Shown one piece after another: positions 1 to 5,591 of a DNA stretch of 6,946 bases; within the stretch, counting starts at the first letter, position 1, and the number at the start of each line of letters is the position of its first letter. The DNA lies in the NCBI GenBank assembly GCA_946479205.1, contig CAMLFJ010000180.1, forward strand, positions 1 through 6,946, read 5' to 3'. Source of the stretch: an uncultured bacterium. GTDB taxonomy: Bacteria; Methylomirabilota; Methylomirabilia; Rokubacteriales; CSP1-6. The notes below the pieces were generated by a model. That model did no database searches and had not been told where the DNA came from. It was given only the letters and a program-made list of their open reading frames with translations. The translations under genes were made by a program, and so were the position numbers.

Positions 1-1345
1 CCTGCGCCAGTCGGACGCGACCACGCTCCTCTGCGCCGATCACTCGGGACCGGTGGACTATCTGGAGACGCTGGGCGAGGTGCTCCCGGCCCTCGGCGAA
101 TCCGTGCCCGGCGAGCTCCTGGTGGAGGACTTCCCGCGGCTCCGTCGCGTGATCGTCGACGCCGACGACCCCTACCCGGGATGCCTGCGCCTGCGTGACG
201 TGCAGGACGACGGGGACGCGCCCGAGTGGGCGGGCGCGCTCGGCCACGCGGCCGAGCCGGTCGGGCCCGACGATCCGTTCACCATCCTCTACACGTCGGG
301 CACGACCTCGTTCCCGAAGGGCGCGGTGATCAGCCATCGCAATTGCGTGCCGCACGGCTGGTGGTGCGGCGAGGTCATGCGCCTGACTCCGGCCGATCGC
401 GTGCTCCACGCACTCCCGCTCTCCGGCACGTGGGGCGGGCTCTGCGTCCCGCTCGCCGCGCTCAGCCACGGCGCCGCCCTGATCCTGATGGAGACCTTCG
501 AGCCCGCGGTGGCGCTCCGTCTCATGGAGACCGAGCGCGTGACGGTGTGGAACGGGGTGGACGCGATGGCGATCCCGATGCTCGAGCACCCGGACCTCGG
601 GCGGCGCGATCGCTCGAGCCTGCGCACCGGCGGCTTCGCGGCCACCGGCGGCGGCGTGCAGGGCCTCTTCGAGGCGGTGGTGGAACGGCTCGGGGTGCGC
701 CGGGCGTTCCAGCCCTACGGCATGACCGAGGTCAACGCGATGGCGCTGGTGCACGACCTCGACGAGCCGCTCGAGAGCCGCGCGCGCGCCGGGGTCTGGC
801 CCGCCGACGGCATCGAGGCGCGCGTGGTGGACCCGGAGACGGGACGGGACCAGGCCCCCGACCACGAGGGTGAGCTGTGGCTGCGCGGCCGGCTGGTGAC
901 CCGGGGCTATTACGAGAAGCCGGAGGAGACCGCGAAGGCGTTCACCCCCGACGGCTGGTTCAAGACCGGCGACCTCGCGGTGCGTGACGGCGTCGGGCGT
1001 GTCGTCTTCATCGGGCGACTCCGCGAGGTGCTGCGCATCAGCCACTTCATGGTGGCGCCCGGCGAGATCGAGGACTACCTGCAGACCCACCCGAAGGTGC
1101 TGCAGGCCTTCGTCATCGGGGTGCCCGACCCGCGCACCAACGAGGCGGCGGTGGCCTACGTGATCCCGCGGCCCGGGGCGAGCGTCACCGAGGAGGAGAT
1201 CATCGCCCACTGCCGGGGCCGCATCGCCTCGTTCAAGGTGCCGCGCCACGTGCGCGTGGTGGCCGACGTTCCCCGGACGCCGGGCCCGCACGGCGACAAG
1301 GTGCAGAAGGCGCGGCTACGCGCGATGTTCCTCGGCGAGCGCTAG
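1..1345 (+). CDS. AMP-forming acyl-CoA synthetase (5'-truncated by window edge)
   Basis: Class I adenylate-forming enzyme: it would activate a carboxylic acid with ATP to an acyl-AMP and transfer it to CoA in the cytoplasm. The frame is already open at base 2, so the gene starts outside the window; 447 residues are visible against a usual 500-550. Numbering from the GTG at 53, the phosphate-binding loop TSGTTSFPKG is at 81-90, YGMTE at 222-226, the TGD motif at 305-307, the hinge GR at 321-322 and a C-terminal lysine (GDKVQK) at 416. The C-terminal subdomain is complete and the stop is TAG at 1343-1345. Oddities: Ser replaces Gly in the usual TTGxPKG loop; the usual SGGENVYPxEIE block reads ISHFMVAPGEIE; and the C-terminal TGK is GDK. 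The essential lysine and aspartate remain, so it looks active. The substrate is not recognisable; a medium- or long-chain, aryl or other carboxylate is possible. Its 3' end overlaps the convergent small gene by 30 bases. Confidence 0.93.
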   Translation, partial: LRQSDATTLLCADHSGPVDYLETLGEVLPALGESVPGELLVEDFPRLRRVIVDADDPYPGCLRLRDVQDDGDAPEWAGALGHAAEPVGPDDPFTILYTSGTTSFPKGAVISHRNCVPHGWWCGEVMRLTPADRVLHALPLSGTWGGLCVPLAALSHGAALILMETFEPAVALRLMETERVTVWNGVDAMAIPMLEHPDLGRRDRSSLRTGGFAATGGGVQGLFEAVVERLGVRRAFQPYGMTEVNAMALVHDLDEPLESRARAGVWPADGIEARVVDPETGRDQAPDHEGELWLRGRLVTRGYYEKPEETAKAFTPDGWFKTGDLAVRDGVGRVVFIGRLREVLRISHFMVAPGEIEDYLQTHPKVLQAFVIGVPDPRTNEAAVAYVIPRPGASVTEEEIIAHCRGRIASFKVPRHVRVVADVPRTPGPHGDKVQKARLRAMFLGER

Positions 1346-1588
1346 GCGCGCGGCCGCGATCTCCCGCTGCACCGCGGCCGGGCCCGGGAACTCGCGGGTG
1401 GTGCGGCGGTACCAGTAGCGCGCGTTGTCGAGATCGCCCTCCAGCGTGTGCACGATGCCGTGCAGCCACGCGGCCAGCTCCGACTTGTCCTCCTGGACGA
1501 TCTCGTGGGCGCGCTGCCACTCCCCCGCGGCCAGGAACTCCAGGGCCCGGGTGAGCGACTCCTGCCGTGACGGGGTCTTCTCGCTCAT
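1316..1588 (-). CDS. small TPR-like conserved hypothetical protein (90 aa)
   Basis: A 90-residue, probably cytosolic, all-helical protein with no signal peptide or membrane segment. Residues about 11-31, 36-50 and 52-67 look like amphipathic helices in the TPR pattern. The stretch AAWLHGIVHTLEGDLDNARYWYRR resembles the small conserved proteins I recall with an ACWIHAxxHRxEGDxxNARYWYRR core; the function of that group is unknown to me. The start is the ATG at 1586-1588. It shares bases 1585-1588 with the TGA of the upstream dehydratase (ATGA), so translation is probably coupled and no separate ribosome-binding site is evident. Its last codons and stop overlap the 3' end of the convergent acyl-CoA synthetase. 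Codon usage, coupling and the recognisable core make it a real gene and not a shadow. A scaffold or protein-protein contact role is inference from the TPR fold only. Confidence 0.8.
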   Translation of the reverse strand: MSEKTPSRQESLTRALEFLAAGEWQRAHEIVQEDKSELAAWLHGIVHTLEGDLDNARYWYRRTTREFPGPAAVQREIAAARLALAEEHRA

Positions 1589-2526
1589 CGGCCGAAGTCT
1601 ACCGCAGTGGTGTTGCCTCCGCTAACCACCACCCCGACCCGCTCGCCCGGCTCGGGCGCGTAGGCTCCGCTCGAGAGCGCCGAGAAGGCGGCGGCGCCGC
1701 CGGGCTCGGCCGCCACTCGCAGCGTGTCCCAGAGCGCATCCTGCGCCAGGCGGATGGCCGCGTCGCTCACCAGGAGGACCCGCGCGATGTGGGCCCGCGC
1801 GATCGTGAACATCAGCTCGCCGACCCGGCGCGGGGCGAGCGAGTCCGCCGCGATCCCGCCCGCGGGGGCGTCCACCGGCTTGCCCGCCTCGAGCGCCCGG
1901 CTGAGCGTGGGCGCCTCCGCGGGCTCGACGCCGATCACCCGCGGCCGCCCGCCGCACCACGCCGCGATCCCGCCGATGAGGCCGCCCCCGCCCACCGAGA
2001 CCAGCAGGGTGTCGAGACCCGGCGCCTGGCGATCGAGCTCCAGCGCGAGCGTGCCCTGCCCCAGCAGGGTCTCCTCCTGGTCGAAGGCGTGCACGGGCAG
2101 CGCGCCCGACCCGGCCGTCCATTCCTGGCTCGCCGCGAGCGCGTCGGCGTAGCGATCGCCGGTCACCACCAGGTCGGCCCCGTAGCTCTGGATGCGCGCG
2201 ATCTTGGCGGGCGAGGACACGGTAGGCACGAAGATGCGCGCCTTCACGCCGAGGCGCATCGCCGCGTAGGCCACCGCGGCGCCGTGATTACCGCCGGAGG
2301 CCGCCACCACCCCGGCGGCCGGGATCGTCCGGGTGAGCAGGTTGGTGAAGGCCCCCCGGGTCTTGAAGGAGCCCGCGTGCTGGAAGAGCTCGAGCTTGAA
2401 GACGAGCGGGAAAGCGGCCAGGCCAAAATCGGCCCCGCTCGTCTCCACCACCGGCGTCACGCGGATGTAGGGCGCGATCAGGTCATACGTTCGCTCGATC
2501 GCGGCGCGATTGATCCTGATCGTCAC
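1585..2526 (-). CDS. PLP-dependent threonine/serine dehydratase family protein
   Basis: Fold-type II PLP enzyme, 313 residues, the length of catabolic threonine/serine dehydratases that lack the C-terminal ACT regulatory domain. The expected reaction is deamination of threonine to 2-oxobutanoate, or of serine to pyruvate, plus ammonia, in the cytoplasm. The Schiff-base lysine is K55 in GSFKTRGA (52-59). The substrate loop SGGNH is at 77-81, the phosphate-binding glycine run GGGGLIGG at 179-186, the conserved EPGGA at 274-278 and the cofactor-N1 motif SGGN at 302-305. All catalytic elements are present. Related enzymes with the same layout include serine racemase, hydroxyaspartate dehydratase and the ectoine-utilisation EutB, so the exact substrate is open. 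The start is the GTG at 2524-2526, because an in-frame TGA lies just upstream. It is followed by the TPR-like gene through an ATGA overlap. The next gene upstream is divergent, 27 bases away. Confidence 0.9.
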   Translation of the reverse strand: MTIRINRAAIERTYDLIAPYIRVTPVVETSGADFGLAAFPLVFKLELFQHAGSFKTRGAFTNLLTRTIPAAGVVAASGGNHGAAVAYAAMRLGVKARIFVPTVSSPAKIARIQSYGADLVVTGDRYADALAASQEWTAGSGALPVHAFDQEETLLGQGTLALELDRQAPGLDTLLVSVGGGGLIGGIAAWCGGRPRVIGVEPAEAPTLSRALEAGKPVDAPAGGIAADSLAPRRVGELMFTIARAHIARVLLVSDAAIRLAQDALWDTLRVAAEPGGAAAFSALSSGAYAPEPGERVGVVVSGGNTTAVDFGR

Positions 2527-2538
2527 GGGCGCTCATGG

Positions 2539-2544
2539 TAGCAT
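2539..2544 (+). promoter_or_regulatory. possible -10 element for the response regulator
   Basis: TAGCAT matches four of six TATAAT positions and ends nine bases before the ATG at 2554. No Shine-Dalgarno sequence is visible in the 27-base gap, so transcription may begin almost at the start codon. A TTGATC at 2510-2515 is a fair -35 box, but its 23-base spacing is too long. The call is weak. Confidence 0.2.
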
Positions 2545-2553
2545 CCTGTTCCC

Positions 2554-2919
2554 ATGGCCCGCATTCTCGTCGTGGACGACGAGCCCGACGTGCGCGAGCT
2601 GGTCGAGGTGCTGCTGGCGGCCCCCGACCGACAGATCGACGGGGCCGATGGCGGGCGCGCGGCCCTCGATCGTCTCGCCGTGGATTCCTACGATCTGGTC
2701 GTGTCCGATCTCCGGATGCCCGAGGTCGACGGGATCCAGATCTATCGGGCGATCCAGGAGCGGCCCGCCCCGCGGCCCGCCCTTCTCTTCATGTCGGGCT
2801 TCACGAACGCGGCCGAGTTCGTGCCGTTCCTGCGCGAGACGGGCACCCCGGTGGTCGCGAAGCCGTTCGACGTGCCGGAGCTCCGGCGCGCGGTGGCGCG
2901 CTTGCTCGGCGAGGCCTGA
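2554..2919 (+). CDS. single-domain response regulator (CheY-like receiver, 121 aa)
   Basis: A stand-alone receiver domain with no DNA-binding or enzymatic output domain. All receiver landmarks are present: acidic pair D8-D9, phosphoacceptor D52 in VVSDLRMP, switch residue S81 in FMSGF, and K103-P104 in the VVAKPF motif. It should therefore be phosphorylated by a histidine kinase and act through protein contacts, as CheY or Spo0F types do. No kinase lies in the window, so it is an orphan here. The ATG at 2554 gives the standard domain start (ARILVVDDE), and the TGA is at 2917-2919. The gene sits alone on this strand: divergent from the dehydratase 27 bases upstream and convergent with the helix-hairpin-helix gene six bases downstream. 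The partner and output are unknown. Confidence 0.93.
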   Translation: MARILVVDDEPDVRELVEVLLAAPDRQIDGADGGRAALDRLAVDSYDLVVSDLRMPEVDGIQIYRAIQERPAPRPALLFMSGFTNAAEFVPFLRETGTPVVAKPFDVPELRRAVARLLGEA

Positions 2920-2925
2920 GCCGGC

Positions 2926-3165
2926 CTACGCGCCGGGCGCCTCGGGCGCGGTGGCCTCCGCCGGCGCGAAGTCGGCGTGCTGGCTCACCGCGTTCACGTT
3001 CGGGTGGTCGCGCAGGATCGCGCTGAGGTGGCGGGCGTCCGTGATGGGGCCGTGCTCGGACCGGAACCGCACGATCGCCGCGGCCCCCGCCGCGCCCAGC
3101 CCGGGCAACTCGAGAAGCTCCTGCTCGTTGGCGAGATTGACTCGCACCTTTCGTGTCCCGGTCAT
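2926..3165 (-). CDS. ComEA-like helix-hairpin-helix protein (79 aa)
   Basis: A small protein consisting almost entirely of a paired helix-hairpin-helix domain of the ComEA type: VNLANEQELLELPGLG followed by AAIVRFRSEHGPITDARHL at residues about 9-50. In this family the LPGLG hairpin contacts the DNA backbone without sequence specificity. Unlike ComEA there is no membrane anchor or signal peptide, so it should be cytosolic. The tail from about residue 66 is Ala/Pro/Glu-rich and probably disordered. The ATG at 3163-3165 is chosen because a perfect GGAGGT precedes it by six bases; an in-frame ATG 12 codons upstream (3201) would add a residue run unlike the family and has no such site. The stop is TAG at 2926-2928. 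DNA binding is inferred from the domain. A protein-interaction role is also possible, since some HhH proteins have lost DNA contact. Confidence 0.85.
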   Translation of the reverse strand: MTGTRKVRVNLANEQELLELPGLGAAGAAAIVRFRSEHGPITDARHLSAILRDHPNVNAVSQHADFAPAEATAPEAPGA

Positions 3166-3279
3166 GAATAGACCTCCGGGCGTCTGGGAAGCAAGGCGCA
3201 TGCCGCGGGCTAAGTGCGCGGGGCCCCGGGCATCGCGGCGGGCGGAGCGAATCGGGTGGTACTAATTTCCGGGTCGCGG
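3166..3279 (-). other. intergenic region upstream of the HhH gene
   Basis: This 114-base gap between the dehydrogenase stop and the HhH start must carry the HhH promoter unless the gene is read through from the dehydrogenase operon. It holds the ribosome-binding site at its end and a 10-base self-complementary GC run at 3220-3229. I find no convincing -35/-10 pair and no hairpin followed by a T-tract. An AT-richer patch at 3260-3269 is the only place resembling a promoter melt region. Confidence 0.4.
3172..3177 (-). promoter_or_regulatory. ribosome-binding site deciding the HhH gene start
   Basis: On the minus strand this reads GGAGGT, a full match to the anti-Shine-Dalgarno core, six bases before the ATG at 3163-3165. 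It fixes the start at 3165 and argues against the longer in-frame start at 3201. Confidence 0.85.
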
Positions 3280-4242
3280 TTACCGGATGTGGTTCAGAGG
3301 CGCCTCGCCGCGGGCTGCGCGGTGGATGTTCTCGGCGATCACGCCGGCCCGCGCGTCCATCATGCCTTCGGTCCATCCCGATACGTGAGGGGTCATCAGC
3401 ACGTTGGGCAGGGCGTGGAACGGGCGATGGCCCGGATGGGTCGGCGCGTCGCCGGTCGGGTAGCGGTACCAGACGTCGAGCGCGGCGCCCGCGATGGTGC
3501 CGTGATGGAGCGCGTCGTAGAGAGCGTCCTCGTCCACCACCTCGCCGCGCGCCACGTTGATCAGCACCGCGGTGGCCTTCATCCGCGCGAGCTCCCGGGC
3601 GCCGATGAGTCCGCGCGTGTCCGGGGTGAGCGCCAGCGTGATCGCCACGTAGTCGGCGCGCCCCAGCACGTCGTCGAGCGCGGCCGGGCCGCGGAGGAAC
3701 CCGAGGCCGTGGGGATCCGGCCGCGTCGCGTCGCGGCGGATCGCCAGCACCTCCATGTCGAAGGCCAGCGCCCGCCGCGCGACCGCCTGCCCGATGCGGC
3801 CGTAGCCGAGGATGCCCAGCGTCTTGCCGGCCAGCTCCGGCCAGAGCGGCACCGGCGCGCCCGACCACACGCTCTCCCACCGGCCGCGGCGCAGGTCGGC
3901 GTCGATCCGGCAGAAGCTCCGGCTGATCGCGAGCATCGCGCCGATCACGTACTCCGCGATGCCGACGTCGTGGCCATAGGCGTTGGCCAGCGCGGTGCCC
4001 GGCGCCAGCGCGCTCCGGTCGATGCGATCGAGGCCCGCGCCCGGCACCTGCACCAGGCGCAGGCGCGGGGCCGCCGCGGCCATCTCGCGGGTGAAGGCCA
4101 TGCTCACCAGCACGTCCACGTCGCCGAGCCGCGCGACGATGTCGCGGTCGCCGGCCAGCGTCACCTCGCACGGGATGCGCAGGCGCGTCCGCACCCGGTC
4201 GGCCACGTGGCCCGCGAAGACCCCCGCGAAGACGATCCTCAC
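3280..4242 (-). CDS. D-isomer-specific 2-hydroxyacid dehydrogenase family protein
   Basis: A 320-residue member of the D-2-hydroxyacid dehydrogenase family, which reversibly reduces 2-oxoacids with NAD(P)H in the cytoplasm. The Rossmann motif GYGRIG is at 146-151. The family signature with the substrate-binding and catalytic arginine is LINVARGEVVDEDAL (R232), and the catalytic histidine is H286 in MTPHVSGWTEG. Two points are odd. The catalytic glutamate of the usual DVFxxEP block is Tyr261 here (DVWYRYP). The acidic residue after beta-strand 2 that selects NAD is replaced by Arg169-Arg170, which suggests NADP. The start is the GTG at 4240-4242, overlapping the thioesterase TGA as GTGA; the longer ATG start at 4314 would run 24 codons back into the thioesterase and gives a non-family N-terminus. 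The stop is TAA. It is translated second in an operon with the thioesterase. The substrate is unknown; glyoxylate/hydroxypyruvate-like or larger oxoacids are possible. Confidence 0.9.
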   Translation of the reverse strand: MRIVFAGVFAGHVADRVRTRLRIPCEVTLAGDRDIVARLGDVDVLVSMAFTREMAAAAPRLRLVQVPGAGLDRIDRSALAPGTALANAYGHDVGIAEYVIGAMLAISRSFCRIDADLRRGRWESVWSGAPVPLWPELAGKTLGILGYGRIGQAVARRALAFDMEVLAIRRDATRPDPHGLGFLRGPAALDDVLGRADYVAITLALTPDTRGLIGARELARMKATAVLINVARGEVVDEDALYDALHHGTIAGAALDVWYRYPTGDAPTHPGHRPFHALPNVLMTPHVSGWTEGMMDARAGVIAENIHRAARGEAPLNHIR

Positions 4243-4640
4243 ACGAGCACCATCTGGGTCTGAGTCGTCAGGGAGAGGAGACGCCCCGACTCGTCGGTGA
4301 CCCGCGTCTGCCACACCTGGGTGCGCTTGCCCCGGTGCAGCGGGGTGGCCTCCGCGCGCACCACGCCGGAGCGGCCCGCCGCGAAGAAGTTGGTCTTCGA
4401 CTCGAGCGTGGTCGTGCCCGCCCCCGGAGGCAGGTTCACGATGGTGGCCGCCGCGCCCACCGTGTCGGCCAGCGCCATCAGGGTGCCGCCGTGCAGCGCG
4501 CCGCCGACCGTGCGCAGCTCGTCGCGGATCGTCAGCTCCGCCACCACGCGCTCGGGGCTCGCCTCCACGATGCGCAGCCCCAGCAGGGTGCTCAGGGTTC
4601 CGGCCATCCGCTCGTTGAACGGGGTGGGATCGATGTCCAT
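4239..4640 (-). CDS. PaaI-family hotdog-fold thioesterase (133 aa)
   Basis: A single hotdog-domain protein of typical PaaI/YbgC-superfamily length, expected to hydrolyse acyl-CoA thioesters, often aryl-CoA or dead-end CoA esters in catabolic pathways. The signature is VGGALHGGTLMALADT at residues 45-60, with H50-G51-G52 at the head of the central helix and D59 as the probable catalytic acid. The later part, TTTLESKTNFFAAGRSGVVRAEATPLHRGKRTQVW, is the usual beta-sheet core, and residues 118-133 finish the last strand. The ATG at 4638-4640 is chosen because GGAGGG lies five bases upstream and the residues before it in the open frame are antisense to the neighbouring regulator. It is first in a minus-strand operon and overlaps the dehydrogenase by GTGA. 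It is divergent from the XRE regulator and so probably controlled from the same 96-base gap. The substrate is not identifiable. Confidence 0.92.
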   Translation of the reverse strand: MDIDPTPFNERMAGTLSTLLGLRIVEASPERVVAELTIRDELRTVGGALHGGTLMALADTVGAAATIVNLPPGAGTTTLESKTNFFAAGRSGVVRAEATPLHRGKRTQVWQTRVTDESGRLLSLTTQTQMVLV

Positions 4641-4645
4641 GGGTG

Positions 4646-4651
4646 CCCTCC
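4646..4651 (-). promoter_or_regulatory. ribosome-binding site of the thioesterase gene
   Basis: On the minus strand this reads GGAGGG, five bases before the ATG at 4638-4640. It fixes the start of the thioesterase and rules out the much longer open frame that continues upstream through the regulator. Confidence 0.8.
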
Positions 4652-4658
4652 GGCCGCC

Positions 4659-4687
4659 ATCCTCACCGAAAGCGGGAGCCAGTTCAA
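4659..4687 (-). promoter_or_regulatory. candidate promoter of the thioesterase-dehydrogenase operon
   Basis: On the minus strand TTGAAC (4682-4687) is a fair -35 box, followed after exactly 17 bases by GAGGAT (4659-4664), a poor -10 with three of six matches. The -35 box touches the outer arm of the palindrome at 4687-4703, so a bound protein could affect polymerase. The predicted transcript would start just before the ribosome-binding site. This is tentative because the -10 is weak. Confidence 0.3.
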
Positions 4688-4703
4688 TTACCTCGGAGGT
4701 AAT
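4687..4703. promoter_or_regulatory. palindromic operator in the divergent gap
   Basis: ATTACCTC-G-GAGGTAAT is a perfect inverted repeat with 8-base arms around one central base, centred at 4695. It is the only AT-containing perfect palindrome of this size I found in a non-coding gap of the window. It lies between the thioesterase start (4640) and the regulator start (4737), abutting the candidate minus-strand -35 box and just upstream of the plus-strand -35 zone. A dimeric XRE-type regulator encoded immediately next door is the obvious candidate ligand. Occupation could repress or control both directions. Binding itself is inference. Confidence 0.7.
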
Positions 4704-4724
4704 GGCGCTCGGTCGCGCCCTGCG

Positions 4725-4730
4725 TATACT
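4725..4730 (+). promoter_or_regulatory. -10 element of the regulator operon
   Basis: TATACT matches five of six consensus positions and stands out in the GC-rich surroundings. It ends six bases before the ATG at 4737, so transcription would start at or next to the start codon, giving a leaderless message. No clear TTGACA-like -35 box lies 16-18 bases upstream, which would fit a promoter dependent on, or masked by, a protein at the palindrome. Confidence 0.5.
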
Positions 4731-4736
4731 TCCGGC

Positions 4737-5591
4737 ATGGCCACGTCCAACATGTCGACCGGAACCCGGCCGGCCGCGGGCCGCGCGGCCAGCACGTTCG
4801 GGCGGCTGCTCAAGCAGTGGCGCGAGCGACGCCGCCTGAGCCAGCTCGCCCTCGCGGTGGACGCGGAGATCTCGTCGCGGCATCTGAGCTTCATCGAGAC
4901 CGGCCGCGCCCAGCCGAGCCGCGACATGGTGCTGCTGCTGAGCCGCGTCCTCGAGGTCCCGCCCCGCGGCCGCAACGACCTGCTCACCGCCGCCGGGTAC
5001 GCGCCGGTGTACCGGGAGACCGGCCTCGAGGCGCCCGAGATGGCCGACGTCCGCCGCGCGCTCGATTTCATGATGCGCCAGCAGGAGCCCTACCCCGGCC
5101 TGGTCATCGACGGCCACTGGAACATCCTGATGACGAACGCGGGCGCCCGGCGCCTGATGAGCCTGATCCTCGACCCCGGCGCGGTGGCGGCGGTCGGCGG
5201 CCCGCCCAACGCGATGCGCCTCTTCTACCATCCGAAGGGCATGCGCCCGTTCATCGTCAACTGGGAAGCCACCGCGGCCGGACTCATCCAGTGGCTGCAT
5301 CGGGACCTGGCCCGCGGCATCGGCGACGCGGAGACGAGCCGGCTGCTCGAGGAGCTGCTGTCCTATCCGGACGTCCCGCGGAAGTGGCGCACGCTCGACC
5401 TCGACGCCGCCCCGGTGCCCTTCCTGGGCGTGGAGCTGCGCCGGGGCAAGACGCACCTCACCTTCTTCTCCACCCTGACCACGCTCGGCGTCCCCTACGA
5501 CATCACGCTGCACGAGCTGCGCGTGGAATGCTTCTTCCCCGCCGATCGGGAGAGCGAGACCCTGCTGCGCTCCCTGGGAGATTCCGCATGA
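4737..5591 (+). CDS. XRE-family regulator with MmyB-like ligand-binding domain
   Basis: A 284-residue transcription factor. Residues about 19-82 form an XRE helix-turn-helix (FGRLLKQWRERRRLSQLALA, then SSRHLSFIETGRAQPS with the recognition helix, then LLLSRVLEVP). Residues about 100-270 match the MmyB-like sensor domain, a PAS-like ligand-binding fold: ALDFMMRQQEPYPGLVIDGHWNILMTN followed by LFYHPKGMRPFIVNWE and a C-terminal LRVECFFPAD strand. In this family the sensor is thought to bind small hydrophobic or fatty-acid-like molecules, and the genes often sit beside oxidoreductases; I state that from memory. The start at 4737 follows a TATACT box with no Shine-Dalgarno sequence; an in-frame ATG at 4752 is the alternative. 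It overlaps the amidohydrolase start by ATGA and is divergent from the thioesterase. It is probably autoregulated through the 4687-4703 palindrome. The ligand is unknown, perhaps a substrate of the downstream enzymes. Confidence 0.92.
   Translation: MATSNMSTGTRPAAGRAASTFGRLLKQWRERRRLSQLALAVDAEISSRHLSFIETGRAQPSRDMVLLLSRVLEVPPRGRNDLLTAAGYAPVYRETGLEAPEMADVRRALDFMMRQQEPYPGLVIDGHWNILMTNAGARRLMSLILDPGAVAAVGGPPNAMRLFYHPKGMRPFIVNWEATAAGLIQWLHRDLARGIGDAETSRLLEELLSYPDVPRKWRTLDLDAAPVPFLGVELRRGKTHLTFFSTLTTLGVPYDITLHELRVECFFPADRESETLLRSLGDSA

Noticed and set aside
1567..2541. Plus-strand open frame of 324 codons over the dehydratase
   Set aside because: It is a shadow of the dehydratase, which has complete PLP-enzyme motifs on the minus strand.
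3220..3229. Self-complementary run CGGGGCCCCG as a hairpin or terminator
   Set aside because: It has no loop and no T-tract, and short GC palindromes are expected by chance in such GC-rich DNA.
2801..4171. Minus-strand open frame of 456 codons spanning several genes
   Set aside because: It crosses the HhH gene and the dehydrogenase out of frame and reads as low-complexity Arg/Ala/Gly/Pro sequence.
3214..4263. Long plus-strand open frame of 349 codons
   Set aside because: It is antisense to the 2-hydroxyacid dehydrogenase; its translation is Arg/His/Gly-rich with no family motifs, as expected in the shadow frame of a GC-rich gene.
4768..4795. GC-only near-palindromic stretch at the start of the regulator gene
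   Set aside because: It is explained by Ala/Gly/Arg codons in the N-terminal linker before the helix-turn-helix; no independent evidence of a site.
4702..4839. Possible short upstream open frame starting at the ATG inside GGAGGTAATG
   Set aside because: The GGAGGT is one arm of the palindrome and lies one base from the ATG, too close to act as a ribosome-binding site; the predicted -10 is downstream of it, so it would not be transcribed from that promoter.
4641..5513. N-terminal extension of the thioesterase frame through the regulator gene
   Set aside because: The residues before the ATG at 4640 are antisense to the regulator and unlike any hotdog protein; a GGAGGG site marks the true start.
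4817..5587. N-terminal extension of the amidohydrolase frame inside the regulator gene
   Set aside because: The extension is Arg/Pro-rich shadow sequence; the ATG at 5588 has a ribosome-binding site and gives a family-sized protein.
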